From NCBI GenBank assembly GCA_965284645.1, contig OZ260106.1:1364001-1428000 (forward strand): 64,000 nt of DNA, given 5' to 3'. Under the pieces are notes generated by a model. The model did not search any database, had not been told where the DNA came from, and worked only from the letters and a program-made list of their open reading frames with translations. This DNA is from JAIBAJ01 sp965284645 (GTDB taxonomy: Bacteria > Bacteroidota > Bacteroidia > JAIBAJ01). The position numbers were made by a program, and so were the translations under genes. Shown here piece after piece: positions 7,207 through 15,858 of this stretch. Every line of letters begins with the position of its first letter. The stretch's first letter is position 1.

Positions 7207-10200
7207 TTATAACCTGAAGCCTAGTACCAAAATATCGTCAACTTGGTTTAAATCGCCTTGCCATTCTTCGTGGGCTTGATACAGTTTATCACCCAGTACT
7301 TCTATGGACTGGTCTTTGTAGTCGGTTAGAATTTGCTTGAAACGGGTGGTTAGGAATTTTTTGCCTTTAGGGCCACCAAACTGGTCGCAGAATCCATCGG
7401 TAAATAAAAAGAGGGAATCGCCTTTGTTTAAAGTGAATTCAATGGTTGTAAACGAAAAATTTTCTTCGGTATACCGGCCAATGGATGCTTTATCTCCATC
7501 CCATTCCTTTATTTCGTTGTTCAAAATGGCCATGATGGGTCGCATGGCGCCGGCAAATTTCACCAAACCTGTTTTTAAATTCAAGCACATCAAGGAAACG
7601 TCCATACCTTGTTGGGTTTCTACCACTTGGTTTTGTTCCCTGAATACCAGGCGGATACTGTGGTTCATATTAGCCAAAACCTGGGCCGGATCGGTTATTT
7701 CTTTTTCAATGATGGCTTGGTTCAATAGGTCATTGCCCATCATCGACATGAAGGCTCCGGGAACTCCATGTCCGGTGCAATCCACGGCAGCTGCCCAAAC
7801 AATATCGTCTTGGTGGAAATACCAATAGAAATCGCCACTAACAATATCCTGGGGTTTGAAAATGATAAAATGTTCGCTAAAGGCCCTTGAAATTTCCTCA
7901 TTGCCAGGTAAAATAGCCAACTGAATATTTTTCGCATAGTTGATGTTTTCTAAAATGTCGGCATTCTTTTGTTCAACTATATTTTTTTGTTCTTCCAACT
8001 CGGCTGTGCGCTGTTTTACGGCCACTTCCAATTCTTCTTTCTCCCGCACCAACCGTTGTTCCCTAATTTTGATATAACCAACGCCCGAGGCAATCAAGAA
8101 AATGGCTGCAAGGGTAAAGAACCAGTAGGTTTTATAAAAGGGTGGTTTGATGGTAAAGGCAAATTCGGCTTCTTCGCTAACCAAACCCGAAACTGAATAG
8201 GCCCTTACCTTGAAAATATATTTTCCATGCGGTAAGCGTGGATAGTTAACCTCATCAAAGGTGGTTGGTCGGTTCCATTCCTTTTCGTAGCCATCCAATT
8301 TCCATTGGTAGCGTATGGAACCTGGGGCGGCAAATTGTAGTCCGGCGAAGCGAAACGACAGGTAATTGTCGGTATAGGAAAATTGGGGATTGACACCAAA
8401 TCCAGTGGCTTTGGAAATGGTTTCGGAATAGTTTTTCCAATCAGGTTCTTTATAAAATAGGTCAACCCCCACAATATCAACCAAGGGTGGGATGTTGGAA
8501 TAAATGGGCACTTTAGGGTTGAATTTTGTTGCGCCTTGTGGGGTGCCGCACCATACTTGCTGGTCTTTGGCCATCAACACTGCACCGGGTAAACATTCGC
8601 CACCAAAAAAGCCTTCGTTTTGGGTCCATAATTTTTGTGATACCAAATTGAAATTTTTGTCTAATCCCAACTGCAGCAAGCCTTTTTGGGTGCCACACAA
8701 CAGTTCGTTTCCCGAAGTGGAAGCTGCTACAAACCTGATTTCATTGGTTAAAAGGCCTGTTTCTTTGTTAAGTACCACTGGTTTCCCATTGAAAATAACC
8801 AAGCCTTCTCCATCTGTACCAATGAATAGGGTGTTTTGGAAGGATGAGATACTGGTTATGGAGGAATTAATTTTTCCTTCGAAACCGGGCAAAGCCTTGA
8901 ATTGGTCTTGGAACAGCGCATAAACCTTTCCATCGGAGGTTCCCATCCATAGTTTCCCATCTTTGGATACATGCATGGTTTTTACATCAAAAATCAGGGG
9001 ACTGTAAGGGTTGTTTAAGCTCGACCAGGTTTTACCATCAAATACAGCAAGACCTTTGTTTGTTCCAACATAGATTTTCCCGTCCAATCCTTGTCCCAGA
9101 CATTGAATATTGTTGTCGGGTAAGCCATTGTCGGTGGTGTATTGTTTGAGTTGTTTGGTTGGACTTAGTTTGAAAATTCCATTGAAGTCGGCTGTTCCCA
9201 ACCAGATATTGCCTTGCTGATCGGGCAAAATACAGCTGTAGAAATGTTCATCCAGTTGTCGGGGTTGGGCCACTTTGGTCATGCCATTGTTTTCAATGTA
9301 GAACAAGCCGGTGGGTTCGGAGTTAAACCAAATTTTGCCATCCAGTCCTTGGGCGATACAGCTTGGGGCAAATACTTTTTTGGGGTCGGAGGAGCTGAAT
9401 TGGGAGAAAGCCATGGAGCTTAGCAATACCAGGCCTTTACGGCATCCTGCCCACACATTTTCTTCGCGGTCGATTAGCACTGTACCCACTTCAGAATTGG
9501 GTAGGCCATTTGCTTCGGTGAAGTAATTCAGTTGTCCTTTTTCGAGTTGGGCCAGGCCATTGGAAGTGGCCATCCAGATGCTGCCGTCTTTTTTGAAAAC
9601 GGCCTTTTCGGCACCTAAATAAATGCCAGAGTGTTTAACTGGTTTGAGGATTTCATTTTCAAATTTAAAAATACCTTCTGAGGCAAAAATCCACATCGAA
9701 TTGGATTCGAATTGGAGGTATTGAATAGAAGAGAAGGGGCGTTCGGAGCCGGCAAAACCAAAGGAATCGAAATCGTTTAGTTTCCCTTTTTCGTATAAGT
9801 ACAAACCCCCGTTGTCGCCCAAACCTACCCAAAGCCGATCCAACTTGTCGAAGGCCAAGCTTTTGATTTGTTTGGTGGCATGAGATTTTAAGGGGATGTG
9901 TTTAAATTCCTTTTCGTTGTAAACTTCGATTCCGTTTATTCCGCCCATCCAGATTCCGGCTTTATTTTCGGCAAAGGATTGGATTTCTCTAATTTTGATT
10001 CCGGAGGTATCGGAGAAGGATTGTATATGTTTTCCTTCGATCAAACTAACTCCATACAAATGGGCAATCCAGATGCGGTCTTTCGAGTCGAGGAAGAGGC
10101 GGGTACATTTGTTGTTTCCCAAACCGTCTTTTGCCGTAAAATTCAGGAAGCTTTTACCATCGTAGCGGCTCAAGCCACCATCCGTAGCAATCCAAATATA

Positions 10201-10377
10201 GCCTTTGCGGTCTTGGAGGAGGTCGTTTACCTTAATTTGAACCAGGCCTTGATCGGTAGAAACTGTTTTAAAATTATACAGTTGGGAGAATGAAACCAAT
10301 GGGAAGGCAAGTAGGAGAAGCAAAAGCCAAACCTTTCCTAAAGAAAAAAATCGATGCAGTGTAACGGTTACCCCCAT
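7207..10377 (-). CDS. Propeller-sensor protein with SpoIIE/PP2C phosphatase domain (2)
   Basis: This 1,056-residue paralogue of the gene at 3690 is read towards it. The parts are in the same order: signal peptide (leucine run, then LVSFSQ), propeller repeats such as DRKGYIWIATDGG and DREENVWAGC, a Y_Y_Y domain, a membrane helix near 749, a glutamate-rich coiled coil and a SpoIIE-type phosphatase with VDCTGHGVPGAFMSMMG near 864 and FTDGFCDQFGG near the end. The family reaction is Mn/Mg-dependent phosphoserine or phosphothreonine hydrolysis. I prefer the ATG at 10377, since it leads straight into the signal peptide; a TTG 51 bp upstream is also open. The convergent, diverged pair suggests an old duplication giving two sensors of different input. 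Confidence 0.87.
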   Translation of the reverse strand: MGVTVTLHRFFSLGKVWLLLLLLAFPLVSFSQLYNFKTVSTDQGLVQIKVNDLLQDRKGYIWIATDGGLSRYDGKSFLNFTAKDGLGNNKCTRLFLDSKDRIWIAHLYGVSLIEGKHIQSFSDTSGIKIREIQSFAENKAGIWMGGINGIEVYNEKEFKHIPLKSHATKQIKSLAFDKLDRLWVGLGDNGGLYLYEKGKLNDFDSFGFAGSERPFSSIQYLQFESNSMWIFASEGIFKFENEILKPVKHSGIYLGAEKAVFKKDGSIWMATSNGLAQLEKGQLNYFTEANGLPNSEVGTVLIDREENVWAGCRKGLVLLSSMAFSQFSSSDPKKVFAPSCIAQGLDGKIWFNSEPTGLFYIENNGMTKVAQPRQLDEHFYSCILPDQQGNIWLGTADFNGIFKLSPTKQLKQYTTDNGLPDNNIQCLGQGLDGKIYVGTNKGLAVFDGKTWSSLNNPYSPLIFDVKTMHVSKDGKLWMGTSDGKVYALFQDQFKALPGFEGKINSSITSISSFQNTLFIGTDGEGLVIFNGKPVVLNKETGLLTNEIRFVAASTSGNELLCGTQKGLLQLGLDKNFNLVSQKLWTQNEGFFGGECLPGAVLMAKDQQVWCGTPQGATKFNPKVPIYSNIPPLVDIVGVDLFYKEPDWKNYSETISKATGFGVNPQFSYTDNYLSFRFAGLQFAAPGSIRYQWKLDGYEKEWNRPTTFDEVNYPRLPHGKYIFKVRAYSVSGLVSEEAEFAFTIKPPFYKTYWFFTLAAIFLIASGVGYIKIREQRLVREKEELEVAVKQRTAELEEQKNIVEQKNADILENINYAKNIQLAILPGNEEISRAFSEHFIIFKPQDIVSGDFYWYFHQDDIVWAAAVDCTGHGVPGAFMSMMGNDLLNQAIIEKEITDPAQVLANMNHSIRLVFREQNQVVETQQGMDVSLMCLNLKTGLVKFAGAMRPIMAILNNEIKEWDGDKASIGRYTEENFSFTTIEFTLNKGDSLFLFTDGFCDQFGGPKGKKFLTTRFKQILTDYKDQSIEVLGDKLYQAHEEWQGDLNQVDDILVLGFRL

Positions 10378-10502
10378 TTTGTAAGCCTGATTCAAACGAG
10401 ATTGCCTCGTGTGGGTTGCAAAAAGCAAAGGTTTTTAAGTGTTGTTTATCAATATCTTACTTTTCACCGCAGCAATTTTGGCAGTCATTCGGGTTTCGTG
10501 TT

Positions 10503-10510
10503 TACTTTTG
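10503..10510 (+). promoter_or_regulatory. -7 box of the pRiA4b-like gene
   Basis: TACTTTTG lies 23 bases upstream of the ATG at 10534. It supports that start rather than the longer open frame that overlaps the divergent sensor gene. Confidence 0.5.
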
Positions 10511-10533
10511 CCCTAACAATAGCAAGTACTTAC

Positions 10534-11295
10534 ATGGCCATTTACAAATTTAGAGTTCTGTTGGAAGACGAAGACAATGTTTACCGTGACATTGAAGTGA
10601 AACCATCTCATTCGGTTTGGGAATTCCATCAGGCTATAAAAATGGCCTTTGCTTTTTTGGACGAGCCGGAAGCGGAGTTCTTTATCAGCGACAACAATTG
10701 GCATGAATTGGATCCTATAGCCAAAGTTCCGGAAGGGCAGGTGGATATGAAGGCCAATCCGGTGTTGGACAAACCAATGACCAATTATGTGGATGATCCG
10801 CACCAACGTTTCATTTATAAACTGTTTACCTACCGGAATTTTACCTTTTTCATTGAGTTGGTAAAAATTCTTCCGGATGATCCCAAAGCGGCTTACCCTC
10901 GTTGTGTAAAAGTGATGGGTGAACCTCCAAGGCCTGTAAAACCGAGCTTAGATCCACCGCCATTGGATTTGGATGAAAGCGAAATGCCAAAACGCAGAGG
11001 CCGGCCAGGTTTGGTTTCACCGGTATTGATTCCTGGCGATGAAGATATGTTGGAACCAGACGCAGCTGATTTGGATGGGGATGATATTGCCGGCTTGATA
11101 GATGAAGCCAATGCTTTGGAAGAAATGGATTTGGAAGTGATGGAAAGTCTTGGTGAGGGCGAAGAAGAGGGTGGAGCGAAGGCCGAATTCGGAGAAGATG
11201 AATTTGGGGAAGGTTTTGGCGAGGAAGATGAAAACCAGGATATGGGCGATTTCGACTTTGATAGCTTTTCTGGGGGTGGGGGCGAAGAATACTAA
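10534..11295 (+). CDS. pRiA4b ORF-3-like protein with AT-hook-like patch and acidic tail
   Basis: This 253-residue protein begins MAIYKFRVLLEDEDNVYRDIEV. It resembles the plasmid pRiA4b ORF-3/IS1096 TnpR-like domain over about residues 1-130, including SVWEFHQAIKMAFAF and a histidine-tryptophan-containing SDNNWHE stretch. A basic KRRGRPG motif near 152-158 resembles an AT-hook, which binds the minor groove of AT-rich DNA. The last 90 residues are extremely acidic and end in a glycine-rich GGGGEEY tail. The role of this domain is not established. An AT-hook next to an acidic tail suggests a chromatin-like or DNA-linked role, but that is inference. It is divergent from the second sensor gene. 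Confidence 0.7.
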   Translation: MAIYKFRVLLEDEDNVYRDIEVKPSHSVWEFHQAIKMAFAFLDEPEAEFFISDNNWHELDPIAKVPEGQVDMKANPVLDKPMTNYVDDPHQRFIYKLFTYRNFTFFIELVKILPDDPKAAYPRCVKVMGEPPRPVKPSLDPPPLDLDESEMPKRRGRPGLVSPVLIPGDEDMLEPDAADLDGDDIAGLIDEANALEEMDLEVMESLGEGEEEGGAKAEFGEDEFGEGFGEEDENQDMGDFDFDSFSGGGGEEY

Positions 11296-11336
11296 AGTAA
11301 ACGAGGACAGGTTTTTCGAAGAAGAGCTGGTTGTGC

Positions 11337-11480
11337 TTCGGCGTGAGGGATAGAGCGTGGTAGCCCACAAGGATGCGTCGCGCAGCAGAGCAGCCTGAGG
11401 ACTACTAGCGAAAGCCCGACCCATTCGCCTTGGCAAAGGTTTAGTAAAGGTTCAAGGTTTTTTGCGAATGGGGCACGCCC
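11337..11480. repeat. R1 structured repeat, copy C
   Basis: The arms CCATTCGC (11421-11428) and GCGAATGG (11464-11471) pair perfectly. The core is variant, with CGCAGCAGAGCAGCCTGAGGACTA. The GGGCACGCC end faces the 3' end of the minus-strand gene at 11537. Confidence 0.75.
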
Positions 11481-11536
11481 AAATGAAAGGCCCAGAAATT
11501 ATCTAAGCGGCTGAATTTTAATTTGTTGTAAATTTA

Positions 11537-12028
11537 TTATTTCTCAACCAGGATTTTAGATCCCATCCATGAATCTTTCAAAGGGATGCGCCATTGGGTT
11601 TTCAAATCGCTCATGGTTTTTACCAAATTATTGAAAATGACGGTTTCGGGAGTGATTTTGCCTTTTTCAACCAGTTCGGACAGTTCGTGCAGTTTAAAGG
11701 TTTTAAGTTCATCCTGTTCCAGGTAGGCCACATTGAGGCGGTCGAGGAGGTTGAGGTTGAAGTGTTTTTCTAGATCCTTGATGAAACCTACCGATTTATC
11801 GATGCTACAGCCTGAGGCCAGCACCTGACTTTCGTCGGCGGCGATAACCACAAAGCGGTTGAAGAATACATCGGCCGAGGCATTGAGCATGGAGCCATGA
11901 GCGGTCCAGTTGGAAACAAAAGCTGCGGAGAGAAGGCGAATTTGATTGACTTCCTCTTCGGAAAGGTTGCGGTCGCTTTGGTACACCCAAACGCGGGAGA
12001 GTGGCGATAATTCGGCAAAAGTTTTCAT
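11537..12028 (-). CDS. Conserved Bacteroidota protein of unknown function
   Basis: This 163-residue protein begins MKTFAELSPLSRVWVYQSDR. It resembles a conserved Bacteroidota family often labelled ABC transporter ATPase, but I see no Walker A or signature motif, so that label would be misleading. It has no signal peptide or membrane helix and looks like a soluble alpha/beta protein. The next gene (12041-13111) is on the same strand and its stop lies 12 bp upstream of this start, so the two are probably cotranscribed. The function is unknown. Confidence 0.72.
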   Translation of the reverse strand: MKTFAELSPLSRVWVYQSDRNLSEEEVNQIRLLSAAFVSNWTAHGSMLNASADVFFNRFVVIAADESQVLASGCSIDKSVGFIKDLEKHFNLNLLDRLNVAYLEQDELKTFKLHELSELVEKGKITPETVIFNNLVKTMSDLKTQWRIPLKDSWMGSKILVEK

Positions 12029-12040
12029 GAAGTGGCAGAA

Positions 12041-13111
12041 TTAATTTTTCAATTTTACTTTAAGGTACACCGGTTGGTGGTCGGAATAGGCAAATTGCAT
12101 ATCCCAGGTTTTTACCACCAGCGGTTCCACATTGGGTGAAAGCAGGTAGTAATCGATAACGGTGGTGAAGGTTTTGGTGGGGTCGTAGGCTGTAATTAGG
12201 TTACGGTTAGAGGCAACGGTGGTATCAGCGGCCCAGGTCCAATCGGAAGGTAAAAAGCTTGGGTCTTGCACTTGAGGCGTGTAGGGTGCTTCTGTTTTTC
12301 CTTTGTTGAACTTCATAGGATCGAAGTGAGGTGGGCATTGGTTCCAATCGCCGCCAACGATGATATAATTGCCTTTGGCATACTCTTCCGTAATGAACTT
12401 TTTGAGCATTTCCAATTCCCCTTTTTTCATTTCACCGGTATTGTCGTAGGCTGAATTGTGGGTATTGATAACCAGCAGTTCTTTGCCATTTTTGAGGGAA
12501 TAGCGGTTGAGTAGAAAGCAACGGTCTAAAAAGAAGAGGTAGGTTGGGAATTCGAAACGGCCAGGATATTGGTAGCGGGTAATTTCTTTGGGGAAATATT
12601 TGGTAAGCGTCATCAAGCCGGCCACCACTTTGCCAAGGGGTTCGGTAAAGGGTTTAGGGACAAATTTCACGTCGTAGTTAGTAGCGAAACTGTAGCCATA
12701 GCCATTCGCTGCCATTCCGATATCGGTAAATTGGTTTACGCGGTAGGATCGTTTGGCAAGGGTATCCACTTCTTGGAGGAGGATAAAATCGATGGAATCG
12801 GCTTTGGTAACTGTATTTTTAATGCCATCGAAATAGGCTTTTACATCGGCTTCGGGGCTAATAACAGTAGTACCGCCATCGTAGAAGAAATCGGCTTTTT
12901 GACCTAATCCTGAGTATCCTATGTTCCAATTCAGGAAAGAGATAATGGAGTCGGGTTGGTTGTGGGAGGGCATACCGCGAAGTTCCATCGCTTCCGAAAA
13001 AGGCGGTTTGAAATCGGTTAGAAAGGCGAAAAGGATGTTGCCGCCAAGGTATAAACCGAAGAGTAGAACAGGCGTAAGAACAACGATAAGGACCTTTTTG
13101 AGGATTTTCAT
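12041..13111 (-). CDS. Membrane-anchored endonuclease/exonuclease/phosphatase-family protein
   Basis: This 356-residue protein starts with one hydrophobic segment (about residues 3-30) that could be an uncleaved anchor or signal peptide. The metal-dependent hydrolase fold follows: FLNWNIGYSG, FILLQEVDT, INTHNSAYDN, VGGDWNQCPP, and DYYLLSPN with a final YSDHQPVYLKV, supplying the Asn, Glu, Asp and His residues of this superfamily. Family members cleave phosphodiesters in DNA, phospholipids or inositol phosphates; the substrate here is unknown. The ATG at 13111 was chosen because the longer frame lacks a signal peptide and a -7-like element (GACCTTTG) lies just upstream. Confidence 0.85.
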   Translation of the reverse strand: MKILKKVLIVVLTPVLLFGLYLGGNILFAFLTDFKPPFSEAMELRGMPSHNQPDSIISFLNWNIGYSGLGQKADFFYDGGTTVISPEADVKAYFDGIKNTVTKADSIDFILLQEVDTLAKRSYRVNQFTDIGMAANGYGYSFATNYDVKFVPKPFTEPLGKVVAGLMTLTKYFPKEITRYQYPGRFEFPTYLFFLDRCFLLNRYSLKNGKELLVINTHNSAYDNTGEMKKGELEMLKKFITEEYAKGNYIIVGGDWNQCPPHFDPMKFNKGKTEAPYTPQVQDPSFLPSDWTWAADTTVASNRNLITAYDPTKTFTTVIDYYLLSPNVEPLVVKTWDMQFAYSDHQPVYLKVKLKN

Positions 13112-13352
13112 TGGCGTGGAATAAGGGGGCAAAGGTCTGAAAAATTGTGACAAGGCGAACAGTAGAAATGAAACATTCTTTGTGGTATAATTATCCGAAA
13201 AGAGGTAATACTGAAAGTGCATAGGATAGGGTTTAGGATAATTGTTGGTTTTATTCCGAATGGGGTAAAAAATACTTGGACGAAAGGAATGTGTGACTAA
13301 ATTTGCGGCCTTGAGAAGGGGAGGGTGGATAGAGGAAAATCCAACTTTGATT

Positions 13353-13424
13353 GGTCCCGTAGTTCAATGGATAGAATAGAAGTTTCCTAAACTTTTGATA
13401 TGAGTTCGATTCTCGTCGGGACTA
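13353..13424 (+). tRNA. tRNA-Arg (anticodon CCU)
   Basis: A cloverleaf folds with acceptor GGTCCCG/CGGGACT (one G-U pair at the end), a D arm containing AGTTCAATGGATAG, the anticodon stem GAAGT/ACTTT with loop TTCCTAA, and a T arm ATGAG-TTCGATT-CTCGT. The anticodon CCT reads AGG codons for arginine. CCA is not encoded. A terminator follows seven bases later. Confidence 0.93.
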
Positions 13425-13430
13425 CTTAGA

Positions 13431-13458
13431 AATCCTGCCATTGGCAGGATTTTTTTTT
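13431..13458 (+). terminator. Terminator of tRNA-Arg
   Basis: AATCCTGCCA and TGGCAGGATT form a near-perfect inverted repeat followed by a long T-run. Confidence 0.9.
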
Positions 13459-13753
13459 GATGGAACGCTGAGGGGAAGGGTGGGATGGATTTTAGATGAT
13501 TTATTTTGGGGGGGTATTGGTTTGGGTAAGGGTTGGGGTTTTGGGAAGTTTACCAAGATTTTCCTTAGACAAAGTACAAAAATCCAGATTGCCCATTAAT
13601 ACGGCAAAATCGCTGTAAATAAAACTAAATCAAGCAATTTGTTTTATTAGTTCAGTTAAAACCATTTGGGATTCATCGTTCTTGGTTTTCCATTTGCCAA
13701 CTATGGGATAAAATGCAAAGGCCCAGCTACAGCACAATGCTATGCGGAGATGT

Positions 13754-13903
13754 CGGGCAAGGATAGAGCGTGATACCCCGCAAGCTTGCTCCCCGGACTT
13801 TTAGGGGGGGAGCAAGCTGAGGAGTATTAGCGATAGCCTGACCCAACCGCCCTAGCCACTGATTAAATAAGGGTAGAATGGTGTTGGCGGTTGGGGGCCC
13901 GCC
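13754..13903. repeat. R1 structured repeat, copy D (long-stem variant)
   Basis: The arms CCAACCGCC (13843-13851) and GGCGGTTGG (13886-13894) pair perfectly. In place of the usual core it has a second hairpin, with CAAGCTTGCTCCCC and GGGGGAGCAAGCTGA around a short loop. The element ends GGGGGCCCGCC. The remaining sequence in 13425-14071 holds the tRNA terminator and nothing else I recognise. Confidence 0.8.
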
Positions 13904-14032
13904 TAAACATTATTTTGAAAAAAGGTAGGATAACTTAGCTGCTGTTGTATCTTTTGGAATGCGGAGTGTGGCAGAAAAATACGGCAATCAACCCTCTTTT
14001 TGCATCACCTATTAAATTGAAATCGAATTCCT

Positions 14033-14040
14033 TATTTTTG
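14033..14040 (+). promoter_or_regulatory. -7 box of the small gene at 14072
   Basis: TATTTTTG lies 31 bases upstream of the ATG at 14072. Confidence 0.45.
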
Positions 14041-14071
14041 AGCCCTGCAATTACCCTAAACCCTTAAAACC

Positions 14072-14467
14072 ATGTGCATTATCAGCAAGGAAGTAAAGTT
14101 TTGTACCTGTACCAAGTTGAACAAGGAAGAATTGGATCATTATTGGGAGCTGTGCCGTCCTTTAAAGCACAAACCTACTTTTTTGGTGGGGGAAATGGCT
14201 AGCACCGAAAGCTGGGATTTATTCAACAGGGACGGTATTGAATCCATCCTACTGAAGCAATTAAACAACCCCTTGGCTTTTGATAAACCCTACGAATTTA
14301 AGGAAGAGGATTTATTTACCATTTGTATCAATAACCTTAGTTCGAGTCCGGAAAGAATGGTTTTTTCCTTTGTTTTTGAAGAGGGGGCTTGGGTGATAGA
14401 CCCCAAGTATTTCGTTCCGCCGTATAAATCAAAAATGCTGGCCGAAGGGAAGGTGGAAGGGCTGTAA
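14072..14467 (+). CDS. Small soluble protein of unknown function
   Basis: This 131-residue protein begins MCIISKEVKFCTCTKLNKEEL, with three cysteines in the first 13 residues (CxCT near 11-14) that could bind a metal. The rest is charged, with no signal peptide or membrane helix. I do not recognise the family. It has its own -7 box, stands alone between an R1 and an R2 repeat, and has codon use like its neighbours, which makes it a likely real gene. Confidence 0.65.
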   Translation: MCIISKEVKFCTCTKLNKEELDHYWELCRPLKHKPTFLVGEMASTESWDLFNRDGIESILLKQLNNPLAFDKPYEFKEEDLFTICINNLSSSPERMVFSFVFEEGAWVIDPKYFVPPYKSKMLAEGKVEGL

Positions 14468-14487
14468 TGGCTGTTGGCTAAGGGTTT

Positions 14488-14638
14488 AACCCAGATTACG
14501 CATTAGAAATGCATAAACGATTAACCAGTTGTAAATCAATTTGGATGGCCAAATTGATTTACAACTGGTTAATCGGGGTAAACCCAACTAAATCAAGTAG
14601 TTCGGATTAATAAATCCTCCTATTGATTAATTTGGGTT
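14488..14638. repeat. R2 palindromic repeat, full copy a
   Basis: The element runs from AACCCAGATTACGCATTAG to the mirrored AATTTGGGTT. Its centre is a perfect inverted repeat with 27-base arms (14518-14544 and 14549-14575) and a four-base loop. Smaller hairpins (GCATTAGAAATGC, GGATTAATAAATCC) flank it. It fills much of 14468-14844; the rest of that gap holds the next gene's promoter. Confidence 0.85.
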
Positions 14639-14784
14639 TAACGGGGAAGGGCATTATTTAGAAACAATGGACAAAGGAAAGTAATACCGAGGAAATTAAT
14701 GGACTGTAAGTTTAAAATGTGGATTCTGTTCATTCTTGTTTTTTTTATTTAGACTAAAAATGAATAGTATGGAAAAAGGATCCA

Positions 14785-14818
14785 TTTGAGATTTGTAATT
14801 TATTTTCTTTTATTTTTG
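14785..14818 (+). promoter_or_regulatory. Promoter of the choice-of-anchor-like gene
   Basis: TTTG (14785-14788), 22 bases, then TATTTTTG (14811-14818), upstream of the ATG at 14845. Confidence 0.6.
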
Positions 14819-14844
14819 TAAATTATTAACCTTCAATACTTTTT

Positions 14845-15648
14845 ATGAAGAAAATTCTACTTAGTTCTTTCAGTTTCATTGCTGCTGCAGCTATTGTAAC
14901 TGGTTCTTTTAATTCATCTCATTCCAATCCCAACGGCGCTCCAGCCGGAAAAACTGGCTCACCTGGGGATGGCCAAACCTGCTTTCAAGGTGGATGCCAT
15001 TTTGGTGCGCCTTCTGCTCAAGCTGGGATGATTACCTCTGATATTCCTGCTTGTGGTTACACACCTGGAGCCACCTATACCATTACGGCCTCTATAACAG
15101 GAAGCAGTCCAAAAGGATTTCAAGTTTCCCCACAGGATGTAAATGGAAATTTATTAGGTACACTTACAGCCGGTTCCAATAATTACACGGTTCAAAGTGG
15201 AAAGTATGTGACCCACACGGCTGCTATTTCTGCTCAAGTAGCTACATGGAACTTTACTTGGACCGCTCCTGCTTCAGGCACCGGACAAGTGACTTTTTAC
15301 GGAGCCTTTGCCAATGGACGTAACACTACCAAAACTTCGACTTTAGTGGTGGAGGAATGTACTGTTGGTTTCGATGAATTGGAAGCCATCAACGAACTTA
15401 ATGTTTATCCAACTCCGGCATCGTCTAAGCTTCAAGTAAATTTCAGTACCAAATCAGCTGGACAAGTGGCTATTTCCGTATTTAACCTATCTGGTCAGAA
15501 AGTTACTGTACTTTCAAACGAAAACAGAACAGCCGGAAACCATGCACTTGAATTTGATGCGATCAATACCCAATTGAAATCAGGCGTTTACTTCCTTCAA
15601 GTAAGCACCAACGATTTCCAAAAAGTGGTAAAATTTGTTGTAGAATAA
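14845..15648 (+). CDS. Secreted T9SS protein, choice-of-anchor V-like domain
   Basis: This 267-residue protein has an N-terminal signal peptide (MKKILLSSFSFIAAAAIVTG), then a domain starting GKTGSPGDGQTCFQGGCHFG, which resembles the choice-of-anchor V family, with a CxxxxCH motif that could form a disulfide or bind haem or metal. A beta-rich region (about 65-170) follows. The last 80 residues (VYPTPASSKLQVNF through VKFVVE) are a type A T9SS sorting domain, so the protein should be exported across the outer membrane and anchored or released. The substrate is unknown. It has its own promoter and terminator. Confidence 0.8.
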   Translation: MKKILLSSFSFIAAAAIVTGSFNSSHSNPNGAPAGKTGSPGDGQTCFQGGCHFGAPSAQAGMITSDIPACGYTPGATYTITASITGSSPKGFQVSPQDVNGNLLGTLTAGSNNYTVQSGKYVTHTAAISAQVATWNFTWTAPASGTGQVTFYGAFANGRNTTKTSTLVVEECTVGFDELEAINELNVYPTPASSKLQVNFSTKSAGQVAISVFNLSGQKVTVLSNENRTAGNHALEFDAINTQLKSGVYFLQVSTNDFQKVVKFVVE

Positions 15649-15660
15649 ATAGAATATCCT

Positions 15661-15698
15661 AAAAAAAAGGCGCTCTATCCCAGAGTGCCTTTTTTTTT
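15661..15698 (+). terminator. Intrinsic terminator
   Basis: GGCGCTCT (15669-15676) pairs with AGAGTGCC (15682-15689, one G-T pair) between an A-run and a nine-base T-run. Confidence 0.88.
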
Positions 15699-15834
15699 GA
15701 CCCGACAGGAATAGTTGAGTAATTGAAAAGGCTAGTTAAACCTAAAAAGCTGCTTTCCTTTACAAATTAATGGAACCTTAAAGCCTCCGATTCCCTGCCA
15801 CCCAAAATATTTCCAATCCTTCCATCTAAATCGG

Positions 15835-15842
15835 TATTTTTG
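15835..15842 (+). promoter_or_regulatory. -7 box of pdhB
   Basis: TATTTTTG lies 16 bases upstream of the pdhB ATG. The matching upstream TTTG is not obvious. Confidence 0.45.
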
Positions 15843-15858
15843 CAAGCTAAATTTTTAT

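Noticed and set aside
7337..9526. Several open frames on the + strand opposite the second sensor gene
   Set aside because: They mirror a well-supported coding sequence; none has a recognisable motif or a convincing start.
10354..10533. N-terminal extension of the pRiA4b-like protein
   Set aside because: It overlaps the divergent sensor gene and its promoter region, and a -7 box lies between it and the internal ATG at 10534.
10534..11295. Reading this gene as a transposase or IS element
   Set aside because: The TnpR-like label of the domain is historical. No catalytic DDE/serine residues, terminal repeats or target duplications were seen.
11537..12028. ABC transporter ATPase label for this small protein
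   Set aside because: No Walker A, Walker B or signature motif is present in its 163 residues.
13353..13424. R1 elements as tRNA-like sequences
   Set aside because: R1 lacks a T arm and a 7-bp acceptor stem with the right spacing. Only the site at 13353 folds as a real tRNA.
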